Shown: positions 1 to 13,108 of the stretch, one piece after another
Layout of the letters: the number at the start of each line of letters is the position of its first letter
Numbering within the stretch: the stretch's first letter is position 1
NCBI GenBank assembly: GCA_033002965.1
Contig: JAURVB010003251.1
Location: forward strand, 1 to 64,000
From: Piper betle
Lineage: Eukaryota; Streptophyta; Magnoliopsida; Piperales; Piperaceae
Direction: 5' to 3'
DNA: 64,000 bases
Notes under the pieces: generated by a model
Databases searched by the model: none
Seen by the model: only the letters and a program-made list of their open reading frames with translations
What the model was told of the DNA's origin: nothing
Translations under genes and position numbers: made by a program

Positions 1-690
1 GGTGTATTGCTTCATTGATTCGAGAACCCATACATTAATTTAAATACATATCCACATTATTTAGCATATTTTAATGTTATAATTGGTTTTATTTATTTAT
101 TATTATTATTATTTATTTCTTTTTATATCTATGTCCGATGTATATGATCATGATATATTTACTTATTAATATTAGTTTTATCATGTTTATTAAATTGTAT
201 ATATTTATTTGTTTATTTATTTACCTATCTAATTGTTCATTCATTGCATGCATGTTATTATTTACTTATATTTAATCACGTATTATGTATTGGTTATTAT
301 TATTCATGATTAATTAATATTAACTAATTGTTTATTTATTTATTGAATGATTATGTCATTATTTCTTTAATTATTTATATGTTTACTAACACGTGTATAT
401 GCGATATTTACTCGTGCTTAGCCGTATATTTATATAGTATATGTTATTATTATTTAATAATTAGAGTATTGATTCTTTTCATGTATTTATTATTTATATA
501 TTTATTCATGAGTGTATGTATGTATTTATTTATTATTTATTATTAGTTATTTCCTTTATTATGTCTTGATTTACGTGTTGTATATTTAGTTGTAGGCTAC
601 TTAATATTGTCTTTCTTATTTGGATGTACTGATGATGTGAGCACACACCACGAACATATATTATATAGAAATGATAGCATTTTACTTAAC
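1..690. other. AT-rich intergenic DNA
   Basis: Very AT-rich sequence with many short TTTAT/TTATT runs and no codon structure. The small open frames here are chance low-complexity frames. The stretch leads straight into the oldest LTR fragment of the left retroelement pile, so it may be a degraded part of the same element. I see no gene in it. Confidence 0.6.
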
Positions 691-1001
691 AGTAGATTTT
701 GATGTAGGTTTGAAGTCCGAGCTCATTGTAGATAAGACGTCACGCTTAGAGTTTGGACCACAGGTCTACTACGACATTTCTCTCATTTTTTATCATTATA
801 TTCTATTATTGATTTGATTTCCATATCGTAGGACCTGTTAAATAGATATTTTATCAGACCCCACTTAACATGGGCCATTTAGAAATATTTTATTTCCCTG
901 ATTAATAACCTCGAGGATGAGACCCCTTGAGTCTAATTTCAAAAATAAGATTCACCATAAGTTGCCTTCGGGCCTATTATATAATCCCTTCCTAGACCTA
1001 T
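690..1001 (+). mobile_element. Outermost LTR fragment, interrupted at its 3' side
   Basis: This fragment aligns with the middle (promoter) part of the LTR family described at 44948. It has the same order of blocks: GTAGGT followed by a GAGCTC region, the GGACC..GTT block, CCACTTAAC..GGGCCATTTAG, TTAATAACC(T)CGAGGATGAGA, then GCCTTCGGGCCTATTATATAA. Homology stops at CCTAGACCTAT, where another copy of the family begins with TG. It is therefore the oldest layer of a nested insertion. Its left end is not clear. Confidence 0.55.
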
Positions 1002-1812
1002 TGTATAAAACTCATGATTCGAGTCAGGGTTTTATATTCAGAACCAGTCAGTTCGAACCGTTATTTTTGAGTCGAGTCAGTTTCAGAACACGTGCACTGA
1101 GCCGATGCCAGTCGCGTGTATGAGCTATGAGGGTCATGTATACGATGATGATGTCATGAACACAGCAGAAAAGAATGAGTTATCAGAGTATATGAAGGCA
1201 TGCAGTTTATTTTTTTTATTATTATATATATAGTTGATCGTAGAATTAGTGTTAGGCCATTTATCGCGTTAGGACGCATTACGGGCAGTTTGGGTGGGTT
1301 GATAGTCTTAGAGCATATCATTATGATGTTTTAGTCTTTGTTTGATTTAATGGGATTTTTCCCAATTTTTATGGATTTTTTAGGATTTACTTTGAGTTAG
1401 TTATAATACTTGACTCGAGCCGGAGATGAGTCAAGTATTATTTACGAGTTTGCCACCCAACTAAGTTTTCACCCCGACCTTTTCTCCCCCACGCCCAAAC
1501 CCTAACCGCCGGGCCGCCCCTGTTCGCATGCCACCGACGCCGCCCAGCCCGGCCACGGCATCGCCATGCCGCCCCGACCAAGCCCGGCCACGAGCTAGCC
1601 GCCGCGACGCGAGGAAGCCGCCTTTGCGTCGTGCTTTCGTTGCCAATCGCGCCACCGGGCATCGTCGCCGCCGCGATCCAGCAGTCGTCTCGGCACCCTC
1701 GACCCCTCAGCCGCCTTTCCCGACGGGAGTGGAGGCCATCGCCGGTCTAACCGGCCGGATCTAGCGACCCATTGCCACCGCTCCATCTTAGCCTTTTTCC
1801 GGCGAGCCGCCG
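1002..1812 (+). mobile_element. 5' part of an LTR (middle layer), split by the inverted solo LTR
   Basis: It begins with TGTATAAAACTC and the TTCGAGTCAGGGTTTTA block that starts every copy of this family. It then runs through the ATCAGAGTATATGAA block, the TTAGGACGCATTACGGGC block, the GACTCGAGCC...GAGTCAAG palindrome (about 1410-1437) and into a GC-rich core. At 1812 it is cut inside the core by an inverted copy; the rest resumes at 4777. No protein-coding gene: the proline/arginine-rich open frames are by-products of the GC-rich core. Confidence 0.7.
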
Positions 1813-4771
1813 TGCAACACCCTAAATCCGGTTCACACTCGTGAACCAAACCGGCATGTTACAGGCCCCGGTTAGGTCGGCTAACCCGAACCTAACTCGT
1901 GCGGATCCAATCCCGGCGTCTTAAGATGAAGATCCAACTTGCTATATGTATGTATGAATGCATAAAACCCTAACAGGATACTACATGGATAACATGCAAC
2001 CAATTTTCACACCAACACAATTACAATCAAAATTAGTAAAAATTCTAAAACGAAAGGGACAGAATTTCCCTAAAAATGCAATTAGGGGCCACCCTGTCAA
2101 AATCATATATTCAAACATATATACGCATAGCAACAATAGCATTCACACAGACTTCTAATCTACTATATTCATCATTCTCTGAACTTTGGGTCCTAACCCA
2201 TCACACTTTTGCTGCGCTACTCTGATCATTTCATTTCATGTCATTGTCATGCCTCAAATATTTAATCATAGTATGTTTATAAAATAACATCATAAACAAA
2301 ATATTAAACATTCAATCACCCAATGTGTGTGTGCAGAAGACCTCATTGCTCCTCCGTCCAAGCTGGCTCATCCAACTCGTGATTAGTCACCTACATATAG
2401 TATAGAAACACGTCAGTAACAAGTGTTACTGGTCCGGAAAATAAAATAACTATAACAAACTGGCTATGAGAGCAAACTCTCATATGAAAGAAAACAACAT
2501 ATACTCCACGTGAACACTCTGAAGGGCACTACTGAGGAGCCACTGGGCTGCAGACCCAGTAGCATCCCGAACTTACTGATCTGCTGCTGGTACTGTGCCG
2601 CTCTCGACACTTCTTTTTCAGTACTTCTCGTGAAACTTTATCCTAAGCCCTCTCCTTACCTCCATATTTCTCCTGGCCTTGAGCACGAAGGCCGAGTACT
2701 CTCAGGCAGTCGCCTTTAGCACCCTTTGAACCACAAGTCCGGACATGCGCTGTACTAAACAGTACCCGTAAACCTCCACGTTCTCCGGGTGTGAGGAACT
2801 CAAACGCGGAGTTGTCAGGATCCCTCGGGAATGGAACAGTCCGCTGGCACTAATCCAGAGCCCGCTTTGACTGTCACGGCATCCTCTGCATGGTACGTGC
2901 AGTCGATTTCTCCATCTCTCGTCTCACTGAAATACGCGAAAACTACATATATATATAGGCTTGGGTAGGGAGTTATATAATAGGCCCGAAGGCAACTTTT
3001 GGTGGATCTTGTTTTCGAAATCAACCTCGAGGGATCTCATCCTCGAGGGGTTATTAATCCGAAAAATGTTCGGTTAAATGGCCCGAGTTAAGTGCGATCC
3101 GATAAAATGCCACTTAACCCGTCCTGTAGACAATAAATCAAACATACAATAGAAAAGATCATAAAAATCAGAGAGAAGTCCTAACGGACCTGGTAGAAGC
3201 TCCAAGCGTGTCATCGCGCCTAGGCGGCGAGCTCCTACTCCGTACCTACACATCAAAACTAAATACTAACGCCCACTAACTACATGATGCATCAAAATCA
3301 ATGAATCACACACAATGCAACCACAAGATCATCCATCAAAATAACAATCAGATAATTATAAGAGTAAATAATCCTAACTCAAACTATTCATACCATATTT
3401 TATTCTGTTCTTCTAAGTTGCATCGTACTAGATTAACATGCTCATACACAATTCATCTCATTAGATCACTTACTTCATTCACTAATAATCTCATCATGCA
3501 CATCTTTACTTTATTCATGGTCAAGACATTAATCATGATAATTAATCAACCCTAGCATGCTATGCTAACAATTATCATCAATTTTAAATAAATCAATCGG
3601 AGGTAATTATACCTCACGTTGTCGACAATCGGCGACGGTTAGGGTTCCGTCGCGCGTCTCAGAACTCAAATTCGGCACTCATCGGCGTCCGAAGCTCGAT
3701 CGGGCTCGACTGGGTGAGCCCCGCGGAAGATCCGGTGAATTCCAGTGAATTCCGGTTTTCCGGCAGCTACTGGCGGTTTTCGGCGGCTTCCGGTGGTTTT
3801 CCGGCGACAATCACCGGCGGCGTTTATTGGTCGGAAAGTGGTCGTGTTGGGTACCCTCGGAACCGGCTCGGCGAGCCCGACTCATCTATGACATCAGTGT
3901 GGCCAATGGAGGTGGCGGCTCGCCGGAAAATGGCAAAATAGAGCCGGCGGCGATGGGTCGCTAGATCCGGCCGGCCACGGCGGCGATGGCCTCCGTTCCA
4001 GTCGAGGAAGGTCGCTGGAAGGCTGAGGGTGCTGAGGCGACTGACCGATCGCGGCGGCGCTGGTCGCCGGCGGCGAAATTGGCGACTGAAGCGCAACGCG
4101 GGCGCGGCGTCGCGGCGTGGCTTCCTCGTGTCGCGGCGGTCCGATGGGGGTCGGACCTGGTTGGGGCGGCAGGGCGACGCCGTGGCCGGGCTGGGCGGCA
4201 TCGATCGGCGGCCAGGCGGCGTCGGCCGTGGCGGCGCGAACAGTGGCGGCGCGGCGGTTAGGGTTTGGGCGTGGGGGAGAAAAGGTCGGGGGTGGAGAAG
4301 AATTGGTTGGGTGGCAAACTTGTAATTAAGACTTGACTCGTCTCCGGCTCGAGTTAAGTATAATAACTAAGTTGTATTAAATCCTAAAAAAATTCATAAA
4401 AATCGGGAAAAATCCCGTAAAATCAAACAACACGCAAAAAATCATAATGATATGCTCTAGAACTATCAACCCATCCAAAATGCCCGTAACGCATCCTAAC
4501 GCGGTAAACGGCCTAAAACTAATTCTACGATCCATTATATATCATAATAAAAAAAATGAACTGCATACTCTCATATATTCTGATAACTCATTCTTTTCTG
4601 CTGTGTTCATGACGTTATCATCATATACTTGGGTACACATGACCCTCATGGCTCATACACGAGACCGGCATCGGCTCAGTACACGTGTTCTGAAACTGAC
4701 TCGACTTGAAAATAACGGTCGAACCGACCGGTTCTGAATATAAAACTCTGACTCGAATCGTGGGTTTTACA
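1813..4771 (-). mobile_element. Solo LTR (2959 bp), inverted, inserted in another LTR of the same family
   Basis: The ends are TGCAACACCC and GGGTTTTACA, i.e. TG..CA termini. A 5-bp direct repeat CGCCG flanks it (1808-1812 and 4772-4776), the size made by LTR-retrotransposon integration. Read on the minus strand it has the same blocks in the same order as the copies at 44948 and 59445: palindrome and GC-rich core, AT-rich region, CCTCGAGG hairpin, TATA-like TTATATA (2973-2979), the GTACTCTCAGGCAG region, and the CCCCTAA/TTAGGG hairpin. There are no gag-pol frames, second LTR or polypurine tract, hence solo LTR. The superfamily (TGTAACACCC starts are common in Ty3-type elements) is inferred only. 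Confidence 0.75.
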
Positions 4772-4776
4772 CGCCG

Positions 4777-6625
4777 CCTCCATTGGCCACGCCGATGTCA
4801 TAGATGCGTCGGGCTCACCGAGCCAGTTCCAATGGTACCCAACACGACCACTATCCGGCTAGGAATCACCTCCGGCAACTCTCGACGGAAAACCGCTAGA
4901 AGCTGCTGAAAAACCAACGGAACCCGCCGGAAAACCAGAATTTCTGGAATTTGCTGGAATTCACCGGATCTTCCGAGGAGCTCACCCAGTTGGACTTGAT
5001 CGAACTTCGGATGCTGGTGAGCGCCGAATTCGAGGTTCAAGGCACGCAACGAATCCCTAGTCGTCGTCGATGGCCGACTATGCGAGGTATAATTAGCTCC
5101 GATTTGATTATTGAAATTGATTATTGTTAGCACAACATGCTAGGGTTGATTTATGATGTGATTGATAGTGCATGGAGGTTAAGTAATCTAATGAAGTAAG
5201 TAAATTGAGCATGATAATCGTGTATGATGCAACTTAGGAAAAATACAATAAAATTGTCATGAATAGGATGAGTTAGAGTTATTTTCATATTTATGGTTAT
5301 TTGACAGTTGATGATTTTGTGTTTAATTGTGTTGAGTTTGATGCATCATTTAGTTAGCGGGCGTTAGTATTTAATTTTGATGTGTAGGTACGGAATAGGA
5401 GCTCGCTGCCTAGGCGCGATGACACGCTTGGAGCTTCTACCAGGTCCGTTTAGGATTCGACTCTGTTTTACGTCATTCTATTGTATGTTTATCTTATCAT
5501 TTGTAGGACGGGTTAAGTGGCGTTTTATTGGATCCCACTTAACTCGGGCCATCTAGCCGAATAGATTTCTGGATTAATAACCCCTCGAGGATGAGATCCA
5601 TCGAGGATGATTTCGAAAACAAGATCCACCACAAGTTGCCTTCGGGCCTATTATATAAATCCCTACCCAACCTTATATATATGCAGTTTTCGCATTTTCT
5701 ATGAGACGAGAGATGGAGAAATCGACTGCACGTACCATGCAGAGGATGCCGTGACAGTCAAAGAGGGCTCTGGATTAGTGCCAGCGGACTGTTCCATTCC
5801 CGAGGGATCCTGACAACTCCGCGTTTGAGTTCCTCACACTCGGAGAACGTGGAGGTTTACAGGTACTGTTTAGTACAGCGCATGTCCAGATTTGTGGTTC
5901 AAAGGGTACTAAAGGCGATTGCCTGAGAGTACTCGGCCTTCGTGCTCAAGACCAGGAGAAATATGGAGGTAAGGAGAGGGCTTAGGATAAAGTTTCACGA
6001 GAAGTACTGAAAAAGAAGTGCCGAGAGCAGCACAATACCAGCAGCAGATCAGTAAGTTCGGGATGCTACCGAGTCTGCAGCCCAGTGGCTCCTCAGTAGT
6101 GCCCTTCAGAATGTTCACGTGGAGTATATGATGTTTTCTTTCATATGAGAGTTTGCTCTCATAGCCAGCTTGTTATAGTTATTTTATTTTCCGGACCACT
6201 AACACTTGTTACTGACGTGTTTTTATACTATATGTAGGTAATAATCACGAGTTGGAGGAGCCAGCTTGGACGGAGGAGCAATGAGGTCTTGTACACACAC
6301 ACATGTTAGATTTCTGAATGTTTAATATTATGTTGTTATGTTATTATATTGTGAATGACATGTTCAAATGCATGAGACATGATGGAATGTGAACATGATC
6401 AGAGATGTGCAGCGGAAGCGTGGTGGGTTGAAACCCCAGCTCCAGAATGAATTCATAATATGTTAGATTTTGTGTGAATGAAATCATGGATGCATGCGTA
6501 TATATGTTTGAATATATGATTTTGACAGGGTGGCCCCTAATTGTATTTTTAGGGGAAATTTTGTCCCTTTCGTTTTATAATTTTTACTAATTTTGATTGT
6601 AATTGTGTTGGTGTGAAAATTGATT
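4777..6625 (+). mobile_element. 3' part of the split middle-layer LTR
   Basis: It continues the LTR broken at 1812: at the junction the sequence reads on as GAGCCGCC / CCTCCATTGG, matching the unbroken copy. It is a near mirror image of 2000-3960, so the two form a large inverted repeat (arms about 1.8 kb). Short frames at 5607-5813 (+) and 5909-6118 (-) match frames at 2815-3024 (-) and 2510-2719 (+). That reflects the DNA repeat, not conserved proteins. Homology with the other copies fades near 6625, so the 3' terminus is lost. Confidence 0.7.
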
Positions 6626-7307
6626 GTAATTTTAAGTTAAATCTAGTATTATTCTTATTAATAAAAGGAGCTCTTTAACGGAAAATATGAGATTTAACTA
6701 GTCAAAATATAACAAAAAAATCAAACTATTATAGTTTATCTCCTCAATTAAAATTAATCTTTTAAAGTTAATCTCTAAGACATCAAATTATAACATATAT
6801 TACTATTTAGTGATGTTTATTTATAAAATTAAAATCTATATGTAATATTAGTTGCATATGGTGCGACATTTTGCCCAATACTAAGTAAAACCACTCACAT
6901 AATATGTTTACATTAATTACAAGACTTGTTAAATAATGAAGATACCTATGTGGCTTCAAAAAAAATTATAAGTCACGTAACCTAAATAGTTGACTAAATT
7001 TATTTTAGGCTGATATTTTAATATCAACTTATACTAAACAACCTTATAAGCAAAAACAAGAATTTTGTTTTCTTAGTATTTTTATGTGGATTCCATTCAG
7101 CAAAAACAACGAATAGAAAAAAATAATAAGATAACGAATAGACACCTCGACAAATTTTACACTTTTTTTTGTGTGTATTAATGAGATTGAGTTTCTCCTC
7201 CCATCCGACATTTGGAGGGAATATAAGAGGATTGATACATACCCACTACAGCAGTAATAGTTAAGGTAAATACTTCAAAGGGATATTTTTTAATAACAAT
7301 AATATAG

Positions 7308-7344
<37 letters not shown>

Positions 7345-7873
7345 CCAAGGCATAACACTTCTTGGCTTACTAAAAAATTGTCTTTTAATTTACAACGTTT
7401 CAATTGCTCAAGCAAACACTAAAAAAAACATGAAAATCGAAAAGAGAACATTTAACTCTGCTAAAAATGTCTCATACATCAAAGTTCAGGTCTTCCACAG
7501 ATGAAACTGCAATAGCTAAAATTTTATGATCCCGTCTCCAATATCAGAACAGTAAGCTAACTTTTTCGAACCATTCGGGAATCAACACTTAAAACGTATT
7601 GACATCAAAATTGTCTGGGTGGTACCAATAATGTAAGAATCAAACAGGACGGTCGACACAAACACTGATACTTCAATAGAACAAAAAGTTAAGAATGCTA
7701 CATGTCTATTATTTAAACAAAAAATACCACCTCTGTTTTCTATTTTCCCCATCATTCAAACAATGCAGCACTAACGTGTCCGGTCATCAGAAACGTGTTA
7801 GTAATTGTACAAACAGTACAGATAAAACTACAACCAATGGCACCATTTAACTATATCCTAATGCCTTATCATA
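6626..7873. other. Intergenic, with a (GA)n microsatellite
   Basis: AT-rich spacer between the retroelement pile and the gene ending at 7874. A (GA)n tract lies at about 7312-7341. The right part should contain the 3' UTR of the minus-strand gene. No coding signal or structured RNA seen. Confidence 0.5.
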
Positions 7874-10284
7874 CTAATTGTAAGGTGAGGCATCTGATGT
7901 TCTGTTGGTGTCCCGGATAGCTCTTCTTAGTTCAGCCAAAAAGTCAAACTGAAAGTCAACAAAATTTTACATGATTAGTAAGAAAAATGACAGCACTGAG
8001 AAGAAGTTTAGAAAATCAGATAACAGATCCATTTTTACCTGATGAGAAAGTTTTGAATGCCCCCATGCAGATCCACTGGCCGCAGAATACACAACAGGTC
8101 TTTCTGGAATGAAAAATAAGAAAGGTGTCAAAACCCAAAAAAAAACACGCCTGCTAGCAAAAGCTTTATGACACCAATGTTTTACTTTGCAGAAACACAA
8201 ATTTTCTGATGTCAATTATGCTTTATTTTAGATTAATTACATTAGGTATTTGACTGTGATACTATTGCCTTGAAAGAGATTTGAACAGAAGAGTGCTTGT
8301 AACCTCTTTCTTCAGAAAGAAAAGCTCAAAATCCTGCTTTAATTGAAATGTACCACCCTCCTGTTCTTCTATAATGACTATTTATTTGTTCAGGGCAAAG
8401 CTGACAACTTATCTTGATCAATCCTTCAGCCAGGTAATTTAATCATGAAGCACCCTAAAGAATGTCACAAGACTCAACTCTTACTAAAAAAACTTCTGCC
8501 AGAATTTGATGCAGCGCTGCCCCTAGTTGCAAAATTTTAAACATGTAAACTTGAATATTTAAGAGAAGGAGGGAGATGATTGTTGCAATTGAAGTAATAT
8601 TTTATTCATTTCTTCTATGGTCCACATTATTTGGGCTGTAATTAAAATCCAAGAACCAACTCAAACCTCAATATTTGATATAATTGTGAATGAAACAGAC
8701 AATGCCAAAACTGACCGCTTTAGATTGTGCAGAACTTACCGGATAAATCTACTGAAGGATCATTATATGCATTAAAGGCCGCCACCCAGCCTGCCCAAAA
8801 GTTCACAAGCAACAAGCAATATATCAGAATTGGTAGCCAGGAACACCATAAAACATAATGGAAAATTGACTTCACGTATTTCATAAAACACAAAATTGTT
8901 AAATGAATTTACATAGAAGCAAACATACGGTTATTCATAAGCTGTGCAGCTTCACTCCTGCAACATCCATCAATAGGTATTGTCCTTGGTTGCTGCCTTC
9001 CATTTTGAGGGCTGGTCCGAACAGCTTCTCCATGATCAATGATGGCACTTACAGAAGAAGCTACCACATCGCTTTTCTCTCCATCATTCAGCTGCGGATA
9101 ATTTACCCTTTCAAACCGTTCTGCCACATCAAACGAAGATATTCAAGTAAAAGCCACTGTTTAAGCTGAAGGATGTAAAAACTTCAACCAAGATCCAAAA
9201 TTTGGTTGACAATGATAGTCTACGCTATATTGTGAAAAAACGTAAGTGCTAAGAACAACAATAAAGGTCGGTGTATCATGTATGACATTCTACAACCACT
9301 TAGCTCTTATGTTTACAAACTGCAATATCATGAACTTATAGAATGTTAGATATCGTGATCCAGAAATGATCATAATTGTGGAAACCACAAAATGTTGACA
9401 CATGTATGAGACATTTGAACCTTCAGTTTGGTAACCGCCTAGGATAACAAATTTTGACCTCCAACAGCCCTTCATTATTTTTATATGGATCCACCCAAAC
9501 AGGACTAGGACCATACAAGATTTACTCAGTCAAACAGTTAAAAAAATAAATTATTTGGACAAGCATAAACCAGCAATGATCTCTTTGCAAGTTGATTACA
9601 GAGCCCTACGTTGATGCATTTACCGAATTTGAAAACTTGCTTTTTCACATGCTAAATATTCTAATTGATGAGCAAAGTAAAGTTGGTAGACCAAATCGGC
9701 AAAAAAAATGTTCCAATAAATTTAGTCAAAGTAACGACAAAAAAAATGACAAAAACTAACAAAATTAGTGAAAAAATAACCAGAACAAATCCAATTAAAC
9801 CAAAAACTTTACCTCCAGATTTACGTCTGTTAAGAGACCGATTTCTGCAAACAAAACTTACAGTTAGAAGCTATCAACCAGATTGACAGTTCTGTGAACA
9901 TTTTATAAAAATAGCTACATCACACGATCCCAAACGTAAAAGTTCTACAATATTCAAAACCCACACAAGACGATCCACATATATATCCAGCAATTAACCA
10001 ATTAACCAATCAGAACAATTAAACGCCCCCCCCCCCCAAAAAAAAAAAAAACTCAATCAACCTACGCCTATCTTCAAAAACACATTCAAAATTCACACAA
10101 ACATTCATCAATTGATTCAATTCAACCCAGATTCCCGCACAAATTCACCATGCGCCCAAATTGGTCGGATCAAGCAGTAATGACTCGGACTTTACAGAGC
10201 AGAATTGGCCGACCGCAGAGGGGAAAGAAGGTACCTTTGGGGAGGAGGAGCATAGCGCCTGACTTCGGCGGAGCTGTCCAGCAT
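7874..10284 (-). CDS. Conserved plant protein of unknown function, 154 aa, six exons
   Basis: I assembled six exons with GT-AG borders: 10235-10284, 9813-9844, 8929-9120, 8740-8790, 8039-8103 and 7874-7948. Together they make 465 nt with every phase matching, ending in TAG. The start is the ATG at 10284 (MLDSSAEVRRYAPPPQR). The N-terminus is basic and proline-rich with an RYAPPPQRNRSLNRRKS stretch (residues 10-26). The middle holds the DDGE/EKSDVVASSVSAIIDHG-like region, and the C-terminal half has WVAAFNAYNDPSVDLS and a GSAWGHSKLSHQFDFLAELRRAI stretch predicted to be partly helical. There is no signal peptide or membrane segment. The basic first exons suggest nucleic-acid or nuclear contacts, but that is inference. 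I do not recognise a named family. Confidence 0.75.
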
Positions 10285-10389
10285 CTTGAGATGATGGGAG
10301 ACGCCAGAAGAAGAAGAAGAAGAAGATTAGGGTTTGGGGTTGGAGGGAAGGGGCTCTCTTCTCCTCCAAATCTCCCCAAGTCTTCTTCT

Positions 10390-11777
10390 ATCCTCTTCCG
10401 CCAATCTCAAGTCTCCTTCCTTTTTACATTGAAAATATATATAATAAATTTTAATTGACCAACTATAAATATCATAATAATTTACTATAACTGTGATTGA
10501 TTTTAAATATATTATATTTAAACACGAAAAGATAAAATTATAATTATTTAATTTTTTATTATATACATTTTAAAATTATTAAACTAATAATTAGTTAAAT
10601 ATTGAGATTAACTGAGTTCGAATTCGTGATTTTCTACCGTGAAAATATTTATATTTATATTTTTTAGAAATCAAGGTTAACGTGATTTAAACATGTCTTT
10701 GCAACATATATTTTTATTATATTTAAAAAAAAATTATTATTATGATTGACTAATTCTTTTTTTAATCTCAAGTTAATATTAACTTTTAATTTTATTAATA
10801 ATAATAAATTTAGTCTATTATTTTTTGCATACTTTACTAAAATAATAATGTACACAGAGGGGGAGAGATTTTTGGCCAACTAGTTTTAAGATATAACTTA
10901 ACAAACTCATTATATTTAGTCAAATGTTGGTTAAATTAGATGATAAGTTAGATTTAATTATTTGTGTTAGATACTCAAAATTAGAGTCAAGTTCAGTATC
11001 TAATAAGAAAGATTTGACATATTAATAAGAAGTAAAGTTTATTCTATGCTCAAAATCTTTCGGCACTATAATCATTGCTATTTTTATCGGTTTAAATTAA
11101 AATTTATGGATGAAATAGAGGAGCCAATTCCTCGTAAGTGACTTTAATGTATACATAATTACTAAATTATCTTAACTTTTCTACGATAATAATTGTGCTT
11201 AACTTTAAGTGTGGGGGAAATAAAAGTATCATATAAAAGTAATTTTTATTAACAGAAATAAATTATAGATTATTAACTTGGATTGAATCAATAGAATAAT
11301 TATAAAAATTAAATTTAAATTAAGTTTTCTAAATCTAGTGTAATTCTTAATCACACAGTGTGAAGCATGATAACATCGGCTACTTATACAAGAGGTTGCT
11401 TAATGCCAACTAGTGACAGGTAAAACGAGACCGAACCGTCCATAAATATCACAAGACCAATACTTTTTTAGAACCGGATAAAATTGCCCTCATCATCCAA
11501 AATCCTTGTAACCTAATGACTCATTTAAATGAGTTGATATAAGAATATAATAATTTTTTTCCTTTATATAATAAACATAAATTTCCATTTTAAATATTTG
11601 AGTGTGTTTGAATGTTAATGCCTTCTGGATCAGTAGTTATAAGGCATGCTGTAAAATCTTCCTTTTACATGCTTAAGTAATTTAATCAAACATATATTAA
11701 GCTACATATATTTAGTACAAGATTTGATAATTTGACAAAAGAAAATTTACAACGATGTGTAGAAGCTGTAGAGAACA
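10390..11777. other. AT-rich intergenic
   Basis: About 75% AT by eye, between the promoter of the minus-strand gene starting at 10284 and the glycosyltransferase relic. No coding frames longer than chance. A C12/A13 homopolymer junction lies at about 10026-10050, inside the first large intron of the preceding gene. Confidence 0.5.
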
Positions 11778-13108
11778 TTAACCCCTTTTGTAATACTTTG
11801 CATGCAGGAATGACGGAATAAAACCATTTAGATTCTGCCAAGAGGCTCCACCAATGTCCACAAACTTCTTGGCCATCTCTGCCAACTTCATTGCTCTGGT
11901 TTTCACTCCCTTGTCACCAACCAAACAATCCACCTTCTTCTTGACTTCATCCTTGGTAACAATCCCATTCCCATCTCTTTCTAAAGAGTACCCAATTCTC
12001 CAAGCATCACATATATAGGATTGGTCCATGAACTGGTCTGCAAAGTAAGGCCAACACATGAAGGGAATGCCATTGCTCAACCCTTCTGTTGTTGACTTCC
12101 ATCCACAAGGTGGCATGAAAACACCAACTGATGGCTGGGCCAGTACTTTCTTGTGAGGGACCCAGCTCACGATTTACCCTGGTGGCCCACTCTATCTACA
12201 AATCCGTCCGGACGAACGACCCCCGGAAACGGTCGATGGGCAGGGGCAGAAATTTCCAACGAGCTGTCCGTGAAGCGTTTGTTAGCAATGGTCCGATGGG
12301 CAGGGCCTGGGGTATCAAGTCGAATGCAGATGGTTCAATCTCATAGCAAGGGTGGGTTGAATAGATGCTGCTTTGCCAATCTTATGTTCTCGTTGCTTTT
12401 GTGAATGAATTTGTAGATAGCTTGTCCGGATTCTTGGTCACCCATGCAGTTCCAAGCAAAGTGACCCGAGTTCATCTCCAGCACAACCGGAATAATTGGT
12501 GCTTAGTTGTGATTCCTGGAAAGACACAATGGTCAATGTACCTAAATTTAAATAGTTTAATTATTTTATTTACAAGTACAAATGGTTAGAAAAGAGAACC
12601 AATTAATATTTAATATTCTGATTGGCTATTTAATTTTAAATGCGACATTATAGAGGAATAGAATAAAGAATATGTAAAGAAATAATCATAATTAGAGCCT
12701 TACCATTAACATCGATAATACCATCTTCGATCATCTTAGGGATAAGAAGCAAAGACACATGTAATCCAGTGGCCACCGGCCAGAACATGGCCGATCGGAT
12801 CCCCATCTTCTCTGCAACGACCAAGGCTGAAGCCATGGTCTCATTGGCAAAAATGCGTGTAATTTTATGATTAATTTCCCTAATCCACCCCACCAAATGC
12901 CTTTGGTATGTCATCCTAGATGGTTTGGCAAATCCTTGCTACATTGTTGCGGTCCGCTTTGGGCAAAAGCCAGTCGGGCATGGTTGGACTCGGAATTTGC
13001 AAAGGTGGCCTTGATGCCTTGGTCGACTAGAGGGTTGGACAACTCCATTAGGGGCATTACATGGCCTCGGGCAGGGAATGGAATGACCAAAATGTGTGGT
13101 TTACCCAT
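11778..13108 (-). pseudogene. UDP-glycosyltransferase pseudogene (UGT83A-like)
   Basis: The N-terminus (13108 down) reads MGKPHILVIPFPARGHVMPL, the start of plant family-1 UGTs, and keeps the catalytic His of the GHV motif. A middle part (12914-12700) has VVAEKMGIRSAMFWPVATG and ends at a GTAAGG donor. After an acceptor near 12518 the frame reads APIIPVVLEMNSGHFAWNCM. The C-terminus (12170-11778) has the donor-sugar (PSPG) box, but HCGWNS has become PCGWKS. Lesions: loss of about 45 codons after the N-terminal block; a stop just after the intron; a frame break near 12345; loss of the block between IGPLL and VVRPDGF (the LDxQPxxSVxYVxFGS region); and a one-base loss at GGTAAATCGTG (about 12165-12175). 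The retained intron shows it is not a processed copy. Function is almost surely gone. Confidence 0.85.

Noticed and set aside
1461..4329. Frames ending GRGGEKVG..VGWQT repeated in several LTR copies
   Set aside because: Present because the GC-rich LTR core is repeated. They run out of the core into the palindrome with no conserved domain, and frames differ between copies.
2510..6118. Paired short frames repeated at 2510-2719/5909-6118 and 2815-3024/5607-5813, looking like conserved proteins
   Set aside because: The similarity comes from the inverted LTR copies. Changes are not limited to third positions, and there is no start context or family match.
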